A stretch of DNA of 64,000 nt from Acanthosepion lycidas (GCA_963932145.1 OZ010574.1:83824049-83888048), one strand, 5' to 3'. Numbered from the stretch's first letter, positions 10,255 through 21,149 are shown. A program made the numbers and translations. Notes: generated by a model not told the origin, from the letters alone.

Positions 10255-10941
10255 ACCACTTTTCTTTTTATTTGACTCTGAGTCAGATTAAGATATATTT
10301 ACTAAATCCCTTATGACCTGCCTTGTGACTCAATCTGTTTTATCCTCTTTTCTTTTTATTTGACTCTGAGTCAGATTAAAATATATTTACTAAATCCCTT
10401 ATGACCTGCCTTGTGACTAAATCTGTTTTATCCTCTTTTCTTTTTATTTGACTCTGAGTCAGATTAAAATATATTTACTAAATCCCTTATGACCTGCCTT
10501 GTGACTCAATCTGTTTTATCCTCTTTTCTTTTTATTTGACTCTGAGTCAGATTAAAATATATTTACTAAATCCCTTATGACCTGCCTTGTGACTCAATCT
10601 GTTTTATCCTCTTTTCTTTTTATTTGACTCTGAGTCAGATTAAAATATATTTACTAAATCCCTTATGACCTGCCTTGTGACTAAATCTGTTTTATCCTCT
10701 TTTCTTTTTATTTGACTCTGAGTCAGATTAAAATATATTTACTAAATCCCTTATGACCTGCCTTGTGACTCAATCTGTTTTATCCTCTTTTCTTTTTATT
10801 TGACTCTGAGTCAGATTAAAATATATTTACTAAATCCCTTATGACCTGCCTTGTGACTCAATCTGTTTTATCCTCTTTTCTTTTTATTTGACTCTGAGTC
10901 AGATTAAAATATATTTACTAAATCCCTTATGACATGCATGG
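10255..10941. repeat. 88-bp tandem minisatellite, about 7.8 units
   Basis: The block TTTGACTCTGAGTCAG recurs with GACTC starting at 10274, 10362, 10450, 10538, 10626, 10714, 10802 and 10890, an exact 88-bp spacing. Units are almost identical, with CTCAATCTG / CTAAATCTG alternation and more divergence only at the edges, so the expansion is recent. Each unit holds TGACTCTGAGTCA, a 13-bp palindrome containing the AP-1 consensus TGAGTCA. Confidence 0.97.
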
Positions 10942-11550
10942 TAACTGAAAGAATTTTATATTAACACTTCCAATAGTTGTGGACATGTTTATGCATCCAT
11001 TATAAATCTTATATTTCTTGCTGTTGACGCATATGTATATTTTCAAGATGTACTGACAAATCTTACAAAACTTACATTGTTTGCTCTCAGTGTATATATA
11101 AGTTTTCAAGATACTGTCTGTCACTAACATTTGTTTTATAAACAAATTCAGTGCTATTTCCAAACCTGTGTAGATATATAGTGACATATAATACAATTTG
11201 TTTCATGATGTATTTTTATTATATTTTGTGTTGAGGTTTTGTTTACCTTAGTCTGTACTGCAGAATATCTGGTCAAAACCAAAATGGTGGCATTCGTGAG
11301 AACTTGGCATTAGTGTGTTTATCGTCATTTATTGCCAGTAAATGACAATTTTCTATTTTTTCAAAAATGTGTCAGCACAGCCAGGCAACCATGCTGATAA
11401 TGAAGCAGTGTAAATGTTAAAAGTTGATATTCTCCCAAAGTAAAAAGTCAAAAGGCAGCATTTTTAAAGTTGATTTTAAAGGTAGGCAGGTATTTCCCTC
11501 ATCAGAAGACTGTTGTAACACAAGCTTTCTTCTGGTATGGTACTCCTACT
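10942..11550. other. Non-coding, nothing recognised
   Basis: AT-rich; open frames on the minus strand (to 11196) have no recognisable domain. Confidence 0.4.
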
Positions 11551-12024
11551 ATATATCTTGAGATTCTTGACAAAATCCACAGAAGGGTCTGTAATGTCCT
11601 GACCTGGCTTCTTGATTTTAGTAATTTTCCCTCCGCTATAACATGCCTTCCCTCTGCCTTTTCTATAAATATTTTCACTAGCAATTTTTCTAATAGCTCT
11701 TCATTTTATAAAGTTAGAGTGTATGAATTTGAACATTTGAAGATTGATAAATAGGTCTTATTGTTTTACTTGATGTAACAATAATTTCTATTCTAATAGT
11801 TTCTTTTCTCACACTTCTTGTATGTAGAACTCTCTTCTCGTTTCTTGCTTCCCTGCCACCTATGTTCTTCAAAAACTTAAATGTCAATCATTATCTTCTG
11901 TCTTCTTGAATCCCATTCTTTATTGTCATTTCTCCTCACTAAAAGCTTCTCATTCTTTTCATTCCCAGTAACTCCTTGCATCTTAGTGACATTATCACCT
12001 TGTTTGGAATGAAATGATTAAAAA
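11551..12024 (+). mobile_element. Jockey/CR1-like LINE, 3' end
   Basis: Reading-frame fragments match the C-terminal end of this LINE type: LDKIHRRVCNVL at about 11566, then a SHTSCM-NSLL block near 11810-11840 and FPATYVLQKLKCQ at about 11845-11885. It ends in the tail CAGTAACTCCTTGCATCTTA ... GGAATGAAATGATTAAAAA, which recurs at 42.64-42.71 and 53.87-53.94 kb. Frames are broken. Confidence 0.65.
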
Positions 12025-12429
12025 CAAATGTATTTGACAAGTGATTTTGGATTTGTGTGTGGGTAGAGGTGTAGGAAGCTAAATATTTAATTCTAATTAT
12101 TAAGCATCAAATCATAATTGCCAATGTCATTATGCACAAAAGCTTTGATTTTAAAAATTTCACCTCTACAAACATAGGATCTATAACATGTTTTGTGCAT
12201 AACACAATAGAAAATGTATTTGACAGATGTCTGAAAGCAAAATAAAAGGACAAAAATTTTCTCTACTGAGTTTTGTTTGCTGCCATCTTAGGATATGAAA
12301 GGAGATGGGAAAATAAATTAGTCTGTACATTTTGTTAATACTACCCACACACAACAATCAGGCCTGCTATTTTCAGAGTCAGTGAGAACAAAGTTTATTA
12401 TTGTTTATCTATATTCAAATCTTAGTCCA
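12025..12429. other. Non-coding, nothing recognised
   Basis: AT-rich spacer downstream of the LINE tail. Confidence 0.4.
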
Positions 12430-12452
12430 TACATACATACATACATACATAC

Positions 12453-12496
<44 letters not shown>
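12430..12496. repeat. (TACA)n(TA)n microsatellite
   Basis: Six TACA-like units followed by TA repeats. Confidence 0.95.
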
Positions 12497-12498
<2 letters not shown>

Positions 12499-12596
12499 TT
12501 TGAACTCTGTTGAGTTCAAACACTGCAGTTAATTGTAAATTCTATAATTTTTTCAATAACTGTAAAGTATGCATCTCATCACAGTTACATACTGTT

Positions 12597-12850
12597 GTAA
12601 TCTAGAGAAGGTTAGTGAATAGAATAATCAAATGAAGGTTGGTAATGAACAATAATACTTAGGACAAGAACAACACATATAAGATTTGCCAGCAGTGTGT
12701 AGAAGAAGTAGTCAACTGCTAGAAATGAGTCAAGTGAATTCCACAGGGACTCTTCAACTGCAGACCAACATAGAGTATTTACTGCTGTATTTATGTGAAT
12801 GGGGACATTCCCATTATTGTCCGAGATATGCTACAACACATTCCCAGTAT
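12597..12850 (+). repeat. Left arm of a large inverted repeat
   Basis: This 250-bp stretch (GGTTAGTGAATAGAATAATC through ATGCTACAACAC) recurs in reverse complement at 13485-13700 and again in direct orientation at about 47011-47230. A fragment of it (AATACTTAGGACAAG onward) also lies at 46103-46153. It is a dispersed repeat of unknown class. Confidence 0.8.
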
Positions 12851-13319
12851 CTCAAGTTGGGGCAGTTCTCTGCTAATTAAGGAATTATCTCTCTACCAAA
12901 GTTTCATTTAAACATCTGCTCAACAGAAGAAGAAAAGTGAGCTACAAAAAAGCAGAATCAGAAACAAAAGTAAATTGAAACAAAGATTAAACAGTCTTTC
13001 AAAAGAATAAATGGATTTAACAGACCAATAAAAGTAACAATTCTAAACTTAGGTAGGCATCAGGCAAGATATAGAGTCAATTAAAATATCATATCTCATT
13101 AAGTGAAATAAAGAGGTAAGTTTGAGTTCACTCAAAGGTGACTAGATAGGAAGTAAACCAGATGATGACTGAAGTGGAGATATCTAAGATGATAAAAACA
13201 GCAGCAATAAACATGTTGACCTTTAGGAATCATTGAAATATGACAACTAATCATGTACTTCTGGACAGAGAGATAAGGAAGTAAAGGAAAGCAACAAGAA
13301 AAGATTAACCATGTATGGT

Positions 13320-13480
13320 TGTCAGCAAGAGAAAAAAGCCCATAGAAATATCAACATCAAATGGGTATAAAAGCTTAAATATCTGAGAAGTGTTTCAACA
13401 GAGGATGGAAAATGTAACATCGAATATGAATGCACATTGGAATAGTGAAAGAAGTCTTCCAAAAGCCAACTAAAATACTA
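13320..13480 (+). pseudogene. RTE/BovB-type LINE reverse transcriptase fragment
   Basis: The frame gives INIKWV, KLKYLRSVSTEDGKCNIEYE then KKSSKSQ, matching the segment after the palm (KYLGS...EDG-C-EI) in RTE-like LINEs. Only about 50 codons remain, with stops. Confidence 0.6.
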
Positions 13481-13484
13481 AGTG

Positions 13485-13700
13485 TTGTAGCATATCTACG
13501 GAAAATAATGGATAGGTCCCCATTCACATAAATACAGTAGTAAATACTGTATGTTGGTCTGTAGTTGGAGATTCATTGTAGAATTCACCTGACTCACTTC
13601 TAGCAGCTTATTTGTGTTATTCATGTCCTAAGTATTATTGTTCATTACCCACCTTCGTTTGATTATTCTATTCAGTAACCTTCCTTAGGTTACAACAGAA
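13485..13700 (-). repeat. Right arm of the large inverted repeat
   Basis: The reverse complement matches 12597-12850, so 12597-13700 can fold back with the LINE fragment in the loop. Confidence 0.8.
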
Positions 13701-13756
13701 ATAAAAGTAAATAGAAACAAAGATTATACAGTCTTTCAAAAGATTAAATGGATTTA

Positions 13757-14237
13757 TTTTTAATTAATCCAATATTTTTATTACTTCAAATGTTATTTTT
13801 AGTGGATATCCATATTTGAATTTAATGTTCCATTTTTTTTATTTTTAAACAGTCTATATTACATTTATAGATCTGTGCACTTGAGAAATCTTATTAAAGA
13901 AAATGTGCTCACCCGCTGAGTTTGAACCCATTTTTGAGAAAAAGGATCTGAATGAGGAATTGTGCTTTCCTTAAAAGAGAAAACAGAAACTTGGTGGACT
14001 GTTCACTCTCTGTGGCAAAGCAGTTTAAGATACACCATTTCAAATGCTGGTTTCTCTTACAAAGGAGGACATAGCACCTTGCTGGATAGAACATTTTCTT
14101 TATCAAAGTTTCCTGAGTATGTGGGCAGATAGATGTAATACACACTGTCTAATAATAAAAACAGGTTACCTATTTCAAATACAGGTATCCATTAAAATAA
14201 CTTTTGAAATAATTAAAGTCTTTTAAATATTGATGGT
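13757..14237. mobile_element. Foldback element with about 130-160-bp inverted ends
   Basis: The left arm (about 13757-13917; TTTTAGTGGATATCCATATT, then ATTACATTTATAGATCTG) pairs with the right arm (about 14075-14237; GATAGATGTAATACAC, then ACAGGTATCCATTAAAATAA). The interior has a tRNA B-box-like GAGTTTGAACCCA and A-box-like sequence on the minus strand. The same element, same position, is in copy B, so it was present before the block was duplicated. No transposase. Class unknown. Confidence 0.7.
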
Positions 14238-14544
14238 CTTTCTACTTTGAAAATCAGTTTTTAAAATCTGGCTTGTTAACTTTTTACTTTGGCTTGACCT
14301 TGGTACCGTGATAGGCCATATAAGTATATATATGTATATAATACAACTTCATGTTTCACTTTTGACTATGGAATTCTGGAACAAACATCTTTGGTGCATG
14401 ATATTGTTGTATAGTAAATAAGACACTCCTGGTAACAGGCATGATGCCTTAAATAAAGAACTCAAAGTGAGTGAGTAGAAGTTCATTGGAGTCAGTTGGG
14501 AATAATTCTAGTGATGTCACGGCAAGACATAATATAACTACTTG

Positions 14545-14819
14545 GAGTGAGATAAAATATGCACTGACATATTAGAATTTGTAGCAGCTAAAATTTAATC
14601 TAAATTTAACTTTTGTTCAACTTTATTTTATCTGGTTCATGTTAACTAGAAATAAGAATTTCTGTCTTATATCTTGTTTCAAACACAAAATTTACACAGT
14701 GTTTAGAGTAAATGCACAAATATATTCATGCACAAATGTAACAAGCTTTTGATAAAAATTATACTCCCACTAGGAAAAATGAAATAATAAACACACATTC
14801 CAGAGCCTTGTTGGTAAAT
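14545..14819. other. Non-coding, nothing recognised
   Basis: AT-rich spacer. Confidence 0.4.
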
Positions 14820-15120
14820 GTGTGGGTTTGGGGGGAGGAGTGCAATGGATAACAGCACAGAATGAAAATTTGAGTACCCAGTTTAAATTCCAGCTGGGTT
14901 CATTACATTCACTTATGCACAAATACCTCTCGGGAAAGGTATGAAGCCATCTCTTCCTCCCACCTATGGGTTAAATAGTAGGACTTCTATCTGGAAAAAT
15001 CCTTGTTATTCTCAAAACGTTTTGATGCAATATTCACTGACAAAACAAAACAATATTCTTACAATCTGAAATGTTTCAGCTTTAAATAACCCATAAACTG
15101 TTGATATGCAATAAAAAAAA
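14820..15120 (+). mobile_element. tRNA-derived SINE (family with CACTTATGCACAAATACC body)
   Basis: The head GTGCAATGGATAACAGCACA and AGTTTAAATTCCAGC resemble A and B boxes of RNA polymerase III. The body has TTCATTACATTCACTTATG, CAAATACCTCTCGGGAAAGG and GGTTAAATAGTAGGA. The tail AAATAACCCATAAACTGTTG ends in A-rich DNA. Other copies: 16.15, 22.74, 25.43, 48.89, 54.35 and 61.79 kb. Confidence 0.7.
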
Positions 15121-15313
15121 ACAATAAAAACTAGTGGCTATTTTTCTTATAGTGGTGTAAAACAAAAGTGGACATTACTATTACATCTGTTCAATGCATA
15201 TAAAAGAACCAAATATATTGACAGCATTGAAGACTGTAAATACATTTACTACACTGATAACATTATTTACATTATTCGGACTATTGTCCTCATCTTTGTT
15301 GCCATATTTATCA

Positions 15314-15350
15314 CAACGTTTTGGCTGTCGTACGCTCTGCCCTTCTTCAG
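15314..15350 (-). other. Hammerhead-core-like motif in left arm
   Basis: Minus strand: CTGAAGA, A, GGGCAGAGCGTACGACAGCC, AAAACGTTG. Paired image of the motif in the right arm (15391-15423). Confidence 0.3.
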
Positions 15351-15390
15351 GTTGTTGGAATGTCAAATTTCAGTTCGCAATTCCAACCAC

Positions 15391-15423
15391 CTGAAGAAGT
15401 CTGGTGCGTACAATGGCCAAAAC
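15391..15423 (+). other. Hammerhead-core-like motif in right arm
   Basis: CTGAAGA then AGTCTGGTGCGTACAATGGC and CAAAACG. Stem II is imperfect in this copy. Confidence 0.3.
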
Positions 15424-15534
15424 GTTGTAATAAATATGGCGACAAAGATGAGGACAATAGTCCAAATAATGTAAATAATGTACATAATACCTCATCTCAG
15501 AAATATAGACAGACTACACTGAAAACATAGACAC

Positions 15535-16149
15535 AAAATCTCATGGTGTCGATCTTTAGCAAAGACATTGGTGAAGCAGACAAAATAGGTTTAATATCTA
15601 TATAATTAATTCAGTGTCTGGTTAGTGATTTAAAATCTTTGTTTCACATTAGTTAGTTTGGACCATAGATATAATGTTATTTTTGGCTATACTGTCCCAA
15701 ATATGGTGCATATGGCCAGATAAAGGTTAATGTTTCATTCTGATGCATAATATGTGTTGCAGAATTGCATAGACTAGCAAAACTGGCTAACAGCGACTGC
15801 TATGACTACTGTCCCTTATAAAATAAAGAAAAGAACATTTTCTGTTATTCATGCAGTCTGTAATGTAGTTTGGAAGTTGAAAGAATTACAGCAGAAATAA
15901 GATGAATTGCAATATGCAAACACCTAAATTTTAGGCTTAAAAATCTGGGAAAAAAAAGTGCATGAATCATTAAAGTTGGTTCCATTTTTAAGAAGGATGT
16001 TTAAGAAGGACTAGATGCCCTTCAGAAAATAATTTGCTCACCTCCCCACCTCTGTGAATATGACTGACTAACTTCTTTAGGGTTTATCAAACTTTTGCAG
16101 GTTATGTAAAGCCAGAAAATATTTACAGATTCTAAAATTTCAGTGGGGT
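15535..16149. other. Non-coding, nothing recognised
   Basis: AT-rich; no feature supported. Confidence 0.4.
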
Positions 16150-16335
16150 GGGGAGATAATGATTTACAGATGCAATTTCTACAAATTAACCTGTAGCTTG
16201 GTGGTGAAAAGGTGGGTTCATGCCTTTCCCAAGGGTATTTGTGCATAAGTAAATATAACAAACTCAACTGGAATTGAAACTCAGCTCTCTGATTTCCAAT
16301 TCCAAGGCTTTATCCATGACACCACCCACAAAGAC
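16150..16335 (-). mobile_element. tRNA-derived SINE, fused to a 5S-derived head
   Basis: The reverse complement reads GGTGTCATGGATAAAGCCTT (A-box region), GAGCTGAGTTTCAATTCCAG (B box), then TTTACTTATGCACAAATACC and GGGAAAGGCATGAACCCACC. Same family as 14.82 kb. The 5S-like sequence 16339-16453 lies directly upstream in the same orientation, three bases away. Confidence 0.7.
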
Positions 16336-16338
16336 AAT

Positions 16339-16453
16339 CTTACAGCACTTGGTATTCTGAAGCAGTCACCCACGTAGGTATTGACCAGGCTCTATGTTGC
16401 TTAACTTCAGTGATCTTATGAGAACCAGTGTTTCAGCATAATGTCACAGTAAG
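16339..16453 (-). pseudogene. 5S rRNA-derived sequence (nearly full length)
   Basis: On the minus strand it reads ACATTATGCTGAAACACTGG, TTCTCATAAGATCACTGAAG, TTAAGCAACATAGAGCCTGG, TCAATACCTACGTGGGTGAC and ends ACCAAGTGCTGTAAG. These align in order with metazoan 5S rRNA, including the A box (GAAGTTAAGCA) and C box (GGTCAATAC...GGGTGAC). It is about 115 nt against 120 for 5S, with many substitutions, so it is not a functional gene. The position immediately before a tRNA-type SINE suggests a chimeric SINE head. Confidence 0.85.
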
Positions 16454-17255
16454 CCAAAAATTGTGTGTTAATTCTTATAACATAAACCATTCATTAAATA
16501 TTTTCAGTGTTTGACACTGTTTCACATTCTCCTATACATATTTGTCAAGAGAAAATCTTTTCACAAAATTGTTACATTTTATTTATTTTATTTCTGGAAG
16601 TCAATTACTGTTACCACAAACTGAGCATTAGAATTCACAGAAATGCATTAACATAAAACACATTTACTTATGGTCCCTGTGACTTAAAGGACCCACAACA
16701 CATACACACGCACACTCAGAACACTTTGGTGATGAACCAGATGATAGTATTTGACTTAGGCTGACATAAATATTAGTCACTCAGTGAGAATCATACTCAT
16801 TAAAGATCTGTGAATCTCACTTTACAATGACTCTTCCATTTTGGAGTACCTAAATATAGCCATTTTTGCTTTTAAAGCCCAACACTCAAATCATTTTACA
16901 TTCTATGTCCCTTCAAGCAAGCAGCTTAAATCTGGAATAATAATTTTCTTACAATATTTGAACTTGTAGCAGCTACTTATAGGGAGCTTGTCTGATGAAG
17001 ATAGCTGTTTGTCAGTTAGGCTACAAAAGCTAATCAGCAAACACCATTCAGATGTAGTCATATTGCTATTTTCTGTTAAATGATTTGTATTCTATACATA
17101 GTTGTTTGTTTCTAGCTAGTTGTCATAGTAGTAGAAGATATAATACTAAGCAATCTGAATGGCTAAAAAATTGATATAATACTGGTTCATCTAAAAACTT
17201 TAGAAAATGTAAGGCTACAGTACTACACAGAAATTGTAAAATATTCCCTTTTTGT
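16454..17255. other. Non-coding, nothing recognised
   Basis: AT-rich. A short CA-rich patch lies near 16700-16715. No family recognised. Confidence 0.4.
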
Positions 17256-18770
17256 TTTTAATTTGACTCTGAATTTCTCATTTAAGGAGTTATGATTATT
17301 CACCTTATTAACAGTTAGACAAATATTCTCATCATTGTTGTTATTAGCTCCCCTCTTTGCATATCACATTGCCACCATATCAATTTGATATTTTTCTCTG
17401 AATTTCTGGAATTAGTTATTATTTGTATTATTTAAAGTAAAATCTAATATCTCCATCTTTGCTGTTATTATTACCTCTGTTGGTGTATTACATTGGATCC
17501 AAATCAGTTTGATATTTTCTCTCTGAATTTCTGGAATCAGTTATTATTTCTATAGTTTAAAGCTGAATTAATATCCTAATCTTTGTTGCTTTTAGCTCCT
17601 CTTTTGGTGTATCACATCGGATCAATCTTAATGTTATAAGCTCTGTCTGAATTTCTGGAATGAGTTATTATTTCTATAGTTTAATGTCAAATTAATGTCC
17701 TAATTTTTGTTATTATCACCTCTTGAGCTGTATCACATTGGATCCACCTCAATTTAATATTTGCTTTCTGAATTTGATATTTTCCCTCTGAATTTCTGGA
17801 ATTAGTTATTATTTCTATTGTTTAAAGTCAACCTAATATTCCCATGATTGTTGTTATTGACACCTCTTTTGATGTATATCTTATTGGTTCCATATCAATT
17901 TAATATTTTCCCTCTGAATTTCTGGAATTAGTTATTATTTCTATTGTTTCAAGCCAAACTACAATCCACATCTTTGTTCATATAATAACCTCTCTTGTTT
18001 CATCCCAATTTTTTATTCTCTTTCTGATTTTCTGGAATTAGTTTCTGTTGTTTAAAGTGAAGCTAATATCCACATCTTTGTTGTTATTATCACCTCTCTT
18101 GGTGTTTCACATTGGTTCCATATCAATTTGATATTTTCTCTCTGAATTTTTTAAATGAGTTATTAATTATGTTGTTTAAAATTAAACTAATATACTAATC
18201 TTTGTTGTTTTTGTCACCTTTCTTGTATCATATTTGGTCTAATATCAATTTATATTTTCTCAGAATTTCTGGAATTAATCATTATTTCTATTGTTAAAAA
18301 TCAAATGAATATTCCCATCTTTGGTGTTATTAACACCTCTCTAGTAGTATAATATTAACTATTTGATATTTTCTCTCAGAATTTTGGGAATTATTATTTC
18401 TATTGTTTAAAATCAAGCTAATATCTACATCTTTGCTGTTATTATCACCTCTCTTGGTGTTTCATATTGGTTCCACATCAATTTGATATTTTCTCTCTGA
18501 ATTAAGTTATTTCTTCTATTGTTTAAAGCCAAAAAAATATCCTAACCATTGTTATTATTAACTCCTGTCTTGGTGTATCTCATTACTTCCCTATCAATTT
18601 GATATTTTCTCTCTCAATTTCTGGAATTAGTTATTATTTTTATTGTTCCAAATCATACTAATATCCCCATCTTTCTTAATATTATCACCTCTTTTTGTGT
18701 ATCACACTGGGTCTATACTGATTCAGTAATTTGTCTCTGAATTTCTCGGATGTGGTGTTATTATTATTCC
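17256..18770. repeat. Degenerate satellite, about 12 units of about 105-140 bp
   Basis: The phrase GAATTTCTGGAATTAGTTAT recurs near 17400, 17525, 17651, 17792, 17918, 18145, 18264 and 18617, with weaker forms near 17265, 18025, 18385, 18500 and 18740. Units read roughly CTAATATCCCCATCTTTG, TTATTATCACCTCTCTTGG, TCACATTGGATCCATATCAA, TTTGATATTTTCTCTCTGAA. Units differ by many substitutions and small indels, so the array is old. The unit resembles the outer arm of the palindromic retroposon that starts at about 19.1 kb. Confidence 0.92.
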
Positions 18771-19069
18771 CTTTGTTTCTCCTGTTTTGTTGTCATTCTG
18801 TCTCAGCCATTGTGCCCTCTATGTCGAGTGTTAGAATGCTGAGGATTATTCTTGTTTGGCTGGAGAGTTCACATTACAGCTAATATTTCTTCTAAGAGGT
18901 ATGAAGTATCCTTTCCCTCACAAAAGGCATGCTCAAATTTTTCTACTTCCCTTTCTGCTCTCTTGCAACTGTCTGATGTCTTGATTGATAATCCTTGTGG
19001 AATTAGCTTTAGCTTCCCCTATTTTTATGGGAATGTCAATTTTTAAGGGAGTTTTTGTGATAACCTCCA

Positions 19070-19320
19070 TGGATTTATCATATCAGGTCCATATTGATGA
19101 GTTTGAATTTCTGGGGAAATATACACATTATTTACAGTTTGACTAATATCCTCATCTTTGCTGTCACTATTACTTCAGCTGTTGTATGCTCTAGCCAGGT
19201 AGTAAAATTGAGGGATAGGACTAGTAATAACTGAGAAGTACTAAGAAGGATCTAGACATGGACAGAGGAAAAGAACAATTTAACCCCTAAGATAACAGCT
19301 CAAGTTCAGAATTCTCTGAA
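19070..19320. mobile_element. Partial palindromic retroposon next to the satellite
   Basis: TTTGAATTTCTGGGGAAATA, then CACATTATTTACAGTTTGAC, TAATATCCTCATCTTTGCTG and TTGTATGCTCTAGCCAGG match the left arm of the palindromic family, preceded by satellite-like sequence. The centre has GATCTAGACATGGACAGAGG as in the 41.5-kb copy. The right arm is missing. Confidence 0.55.
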
Positions 19321-19394
19321 AGTTAACCTGATTGCAAGTCATCTAAAAAAATGCTGGAGGGCAGAATAGCAAAAATATTGTGATAGTAATGACA

Positions 19395-19640
19395 AAGTGC
19401 ACATTAGTGTGAGAGAAAACCCAGCACAGAACTTACAACTGTAAAATGATGAGACCTTGCTGGCAATCTAGTAGTATGCTTAAATTCATAAAGTCTATCT
19501 AAGTACCAAAGAGGAAAGCTAATCAGAACAATTTCCATTAAAATATTTACAGAAAAGGCACATGGTAGCTATGTTATGGCAGTAGGAATGTAACTGAAGT
19601 TGCGATGCATGTCAGTACCAATAATATTTCAAAGACTTCT
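19395..19640. repeat. Dispersed repeat, copy 1
   Basis: AACTGTAAAATGATGAGACC, CAATCTAGTAGTATGC, AAATTCATAAAG and GTAGCTATGTTATGGCAGTA recur in the same order at 19860-20075 and 36025-36230. Class unknown. Confidence 0.65.
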
Positions 19641-19859
19641 ATGTATTTTATCAAGAATCTCTAAAAACAAAGCAGAAATACCAGTCCAGAAGTGGCAGCA
19701 GTATTAAAGGCATAGATGAATGGCAGACTTATAAATGTGTAAGATAGATTCTGGCAAGAAAAAAATATATGTATACAAGTTCTAATAAAAAAAAAATAAT
19801 AAAAAACAGGAATTAAGAAAACTGGAAGAGTGTTTCATAGGCAAAAAGTGCTTGGAAAG

Positions 19860-20075
19860 AAACTATTATTATAGAACTTATGATTATATCTAACCATTTC
19901 AACTGTAAAATGATGAGACCTAGCTGCCAATCTAGTACTGCACTTAAATTCATAAAGAGGAAATCTCATCAGAACACATACTATAGAAGTATTAATAGAA
20001 AGGCACAGGTAGTTTATGCTATAGGGGTGGGGAAAGTGACTGAAACTGTGATGCAATGTCTGGACAAATAACATT
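19860..20075. repeat. Dispersed repeat, copy 2
   Basis: CAACTGTAAAATGATGAGAC, GCCAATCTAGTACTGC and AGGCACAGGTAGTTTATGC match copy 1 with deletions. Open frames on both strands here are by-products. Confidence 0.65.
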
Positions 20076-20079
20076 GCAA

Positions 20080-20929
20080 ATTCATTTTTGGATCAGTTTG
20101 ATGACAATGTAAATATTGTTTTTCCTAATATTTTTAAAGTATACAGTAGCAAGTATAGAGCTAAAATAAAAAAGAAAATATATAGAAATTTCATTTGTCA
20201 AGGTGATCAGAAATATTTTTAATTCCAGACAATACTCATTCACCTTACTTGTGCTTGAAAACCGAAATATTATCAACACAAATATTAAAATTTCATTTTC
20301 AAATACAAAAAAGAAGTTTTTTCTTGATTACAGCAAACAGAAGAGTGAGAGCATGAATGAAACATTGTAAATTCTGTTTTTAAACTGACCATTTTTTTTT
20401 TCATCACAATTTTATCTGAAATAACATTAAGAACTTGAATTTTATATCCTTCCCACCGCAATAAATACATTAAAAGTGCAGAGAAACACATCTTTTCTTG
20501 TGATACAAGTTTTATTTTAGTAGGCTTTCTGTACTTTTCGTGGAATATCAATTTTTGTTTTTAAGTTTACTAACCACCATTTTAAATATTTCTATAGCAA
20601 AATGATCAAAACTTTCTACTTCTCTATTCTTGACGGCTGTTCCTTATAAACTATTAACCCTATATTTTGTTTTAAAGGGAATTTTTTCTCTTCAAAAAAG
20701 AATTTGATTGAATTACTTAAAGAAAAAAAAGCAATAAATTTACTACGTAGACATGAAAAATTATTTGAACACTATATCTTTGTATTATTTTCAATATTGA
20801 ACATTATTTTCCTATAAACATAAAATTTAAACACTATACTTGCAAAACGATGAAAACATTGGCATATGTAAAAACTTACTTCACTTTCAGGAAGAATAAC
20901 ATCAATTAATGTTAATTGAACTTACCATC
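20080..20929. other. Non-coding, nothing recognised
   Basis: AT-rich; possibly older mariner flank toward the right side, not supported. Confidence 0.35.
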
Positions 20930-21147
20930 TTTACTATTCCATTATGTTTTACCATAATTCAGCCAGTTTGACAATTCCATCTTCTCAGAAATATCTATCC
21001 TTCTCAGCAAAGAACTACTTTGTCTTTTCAAGACTTTCATGGAATTTAAACCGTTTTTGATTCAGAGATTTCTGTAAAGACTGGAGTAGATTATAATCAG
21101 AAGGTGTTATATCTTGTGGATATGGTGTATGATTGAAAACTTTTATT
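20930..21147 (-). pseudogene. Mariner-type transposase C-terminal fragment
   Basis: On the minus strand the frame reads HTPYPQDITPSDYNLLQSLQ, KSLNQKRFKFHESLEKTK, stop, FFAEKDRYF, stop, EDGIVKLAEL. This is the usual mariner end: PSDY with the third catalytic Asp retained, followed by the FFA-KD-F-DGI-KLPE-W block. No upstream catalytic domain and no inverted ends are visible. The plus-strand LINE fragment begins directly beyond it. Confidence 0.75.
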
Positions 21148-21149
21148 TT

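Larger units (their letters stand above)
13020..14540 (+). repeat. Composite repeat block, copy A (inverted partner at 46.15-47.69 kb)
   Basis: From CAGACCAATAAAAGTAAC at 13021 to about 14540 this block matches the reverse complement of 46150-47685 almost throughout. It includes an RTE-type LINE piece, an inverted arm and a complete foldback element, in the same order. Near the right border copy A lacks about 10 bp present in copy B. Direct repeats of about 52 bp (12969-13020 and 13703-13757, GAAACAAAGATTA...) flank its left half. Confidence 0.9.
15263..15512. mobile_element. Palindromic retroposon with 15-bp target-site duplication
   Basis: The left arm TTATTTACATTATTCGGACT ... CTTCTTCAGGTTGTTGGAA is the reverse complement of the right arm TTCCAACCACCTGAAGAAG ... 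AATAGTCCAAATAATGTAAA. The right side continues with CCTCATCTCAGAAATATAG. ACTACACTGATAACA (15248-15262) and ACTACACTGAAAACA (15513-15527) flank it, 14 of 15 identical, the mark of LINE-type integration. No tRNA core is present here. Confidence 0.8.

Noticed and set aside
13909-14145. A conserved 78-residue protein also found at 46561-46797
   Set aside because: Conservation reflects the recent block duplication; the frame crosses the arms of a foldback element and has no domain.
15181-15530. Overlapping open frames on both strands around 15.2-15.5 kb
   Set aside because: They are mirror translations of a palindromic repeat.
16339-16453. Functional 5S rRNA gene
   Set aside because: Too many substitutions, including in paired regions; better read as a pseudogene or SINE head.
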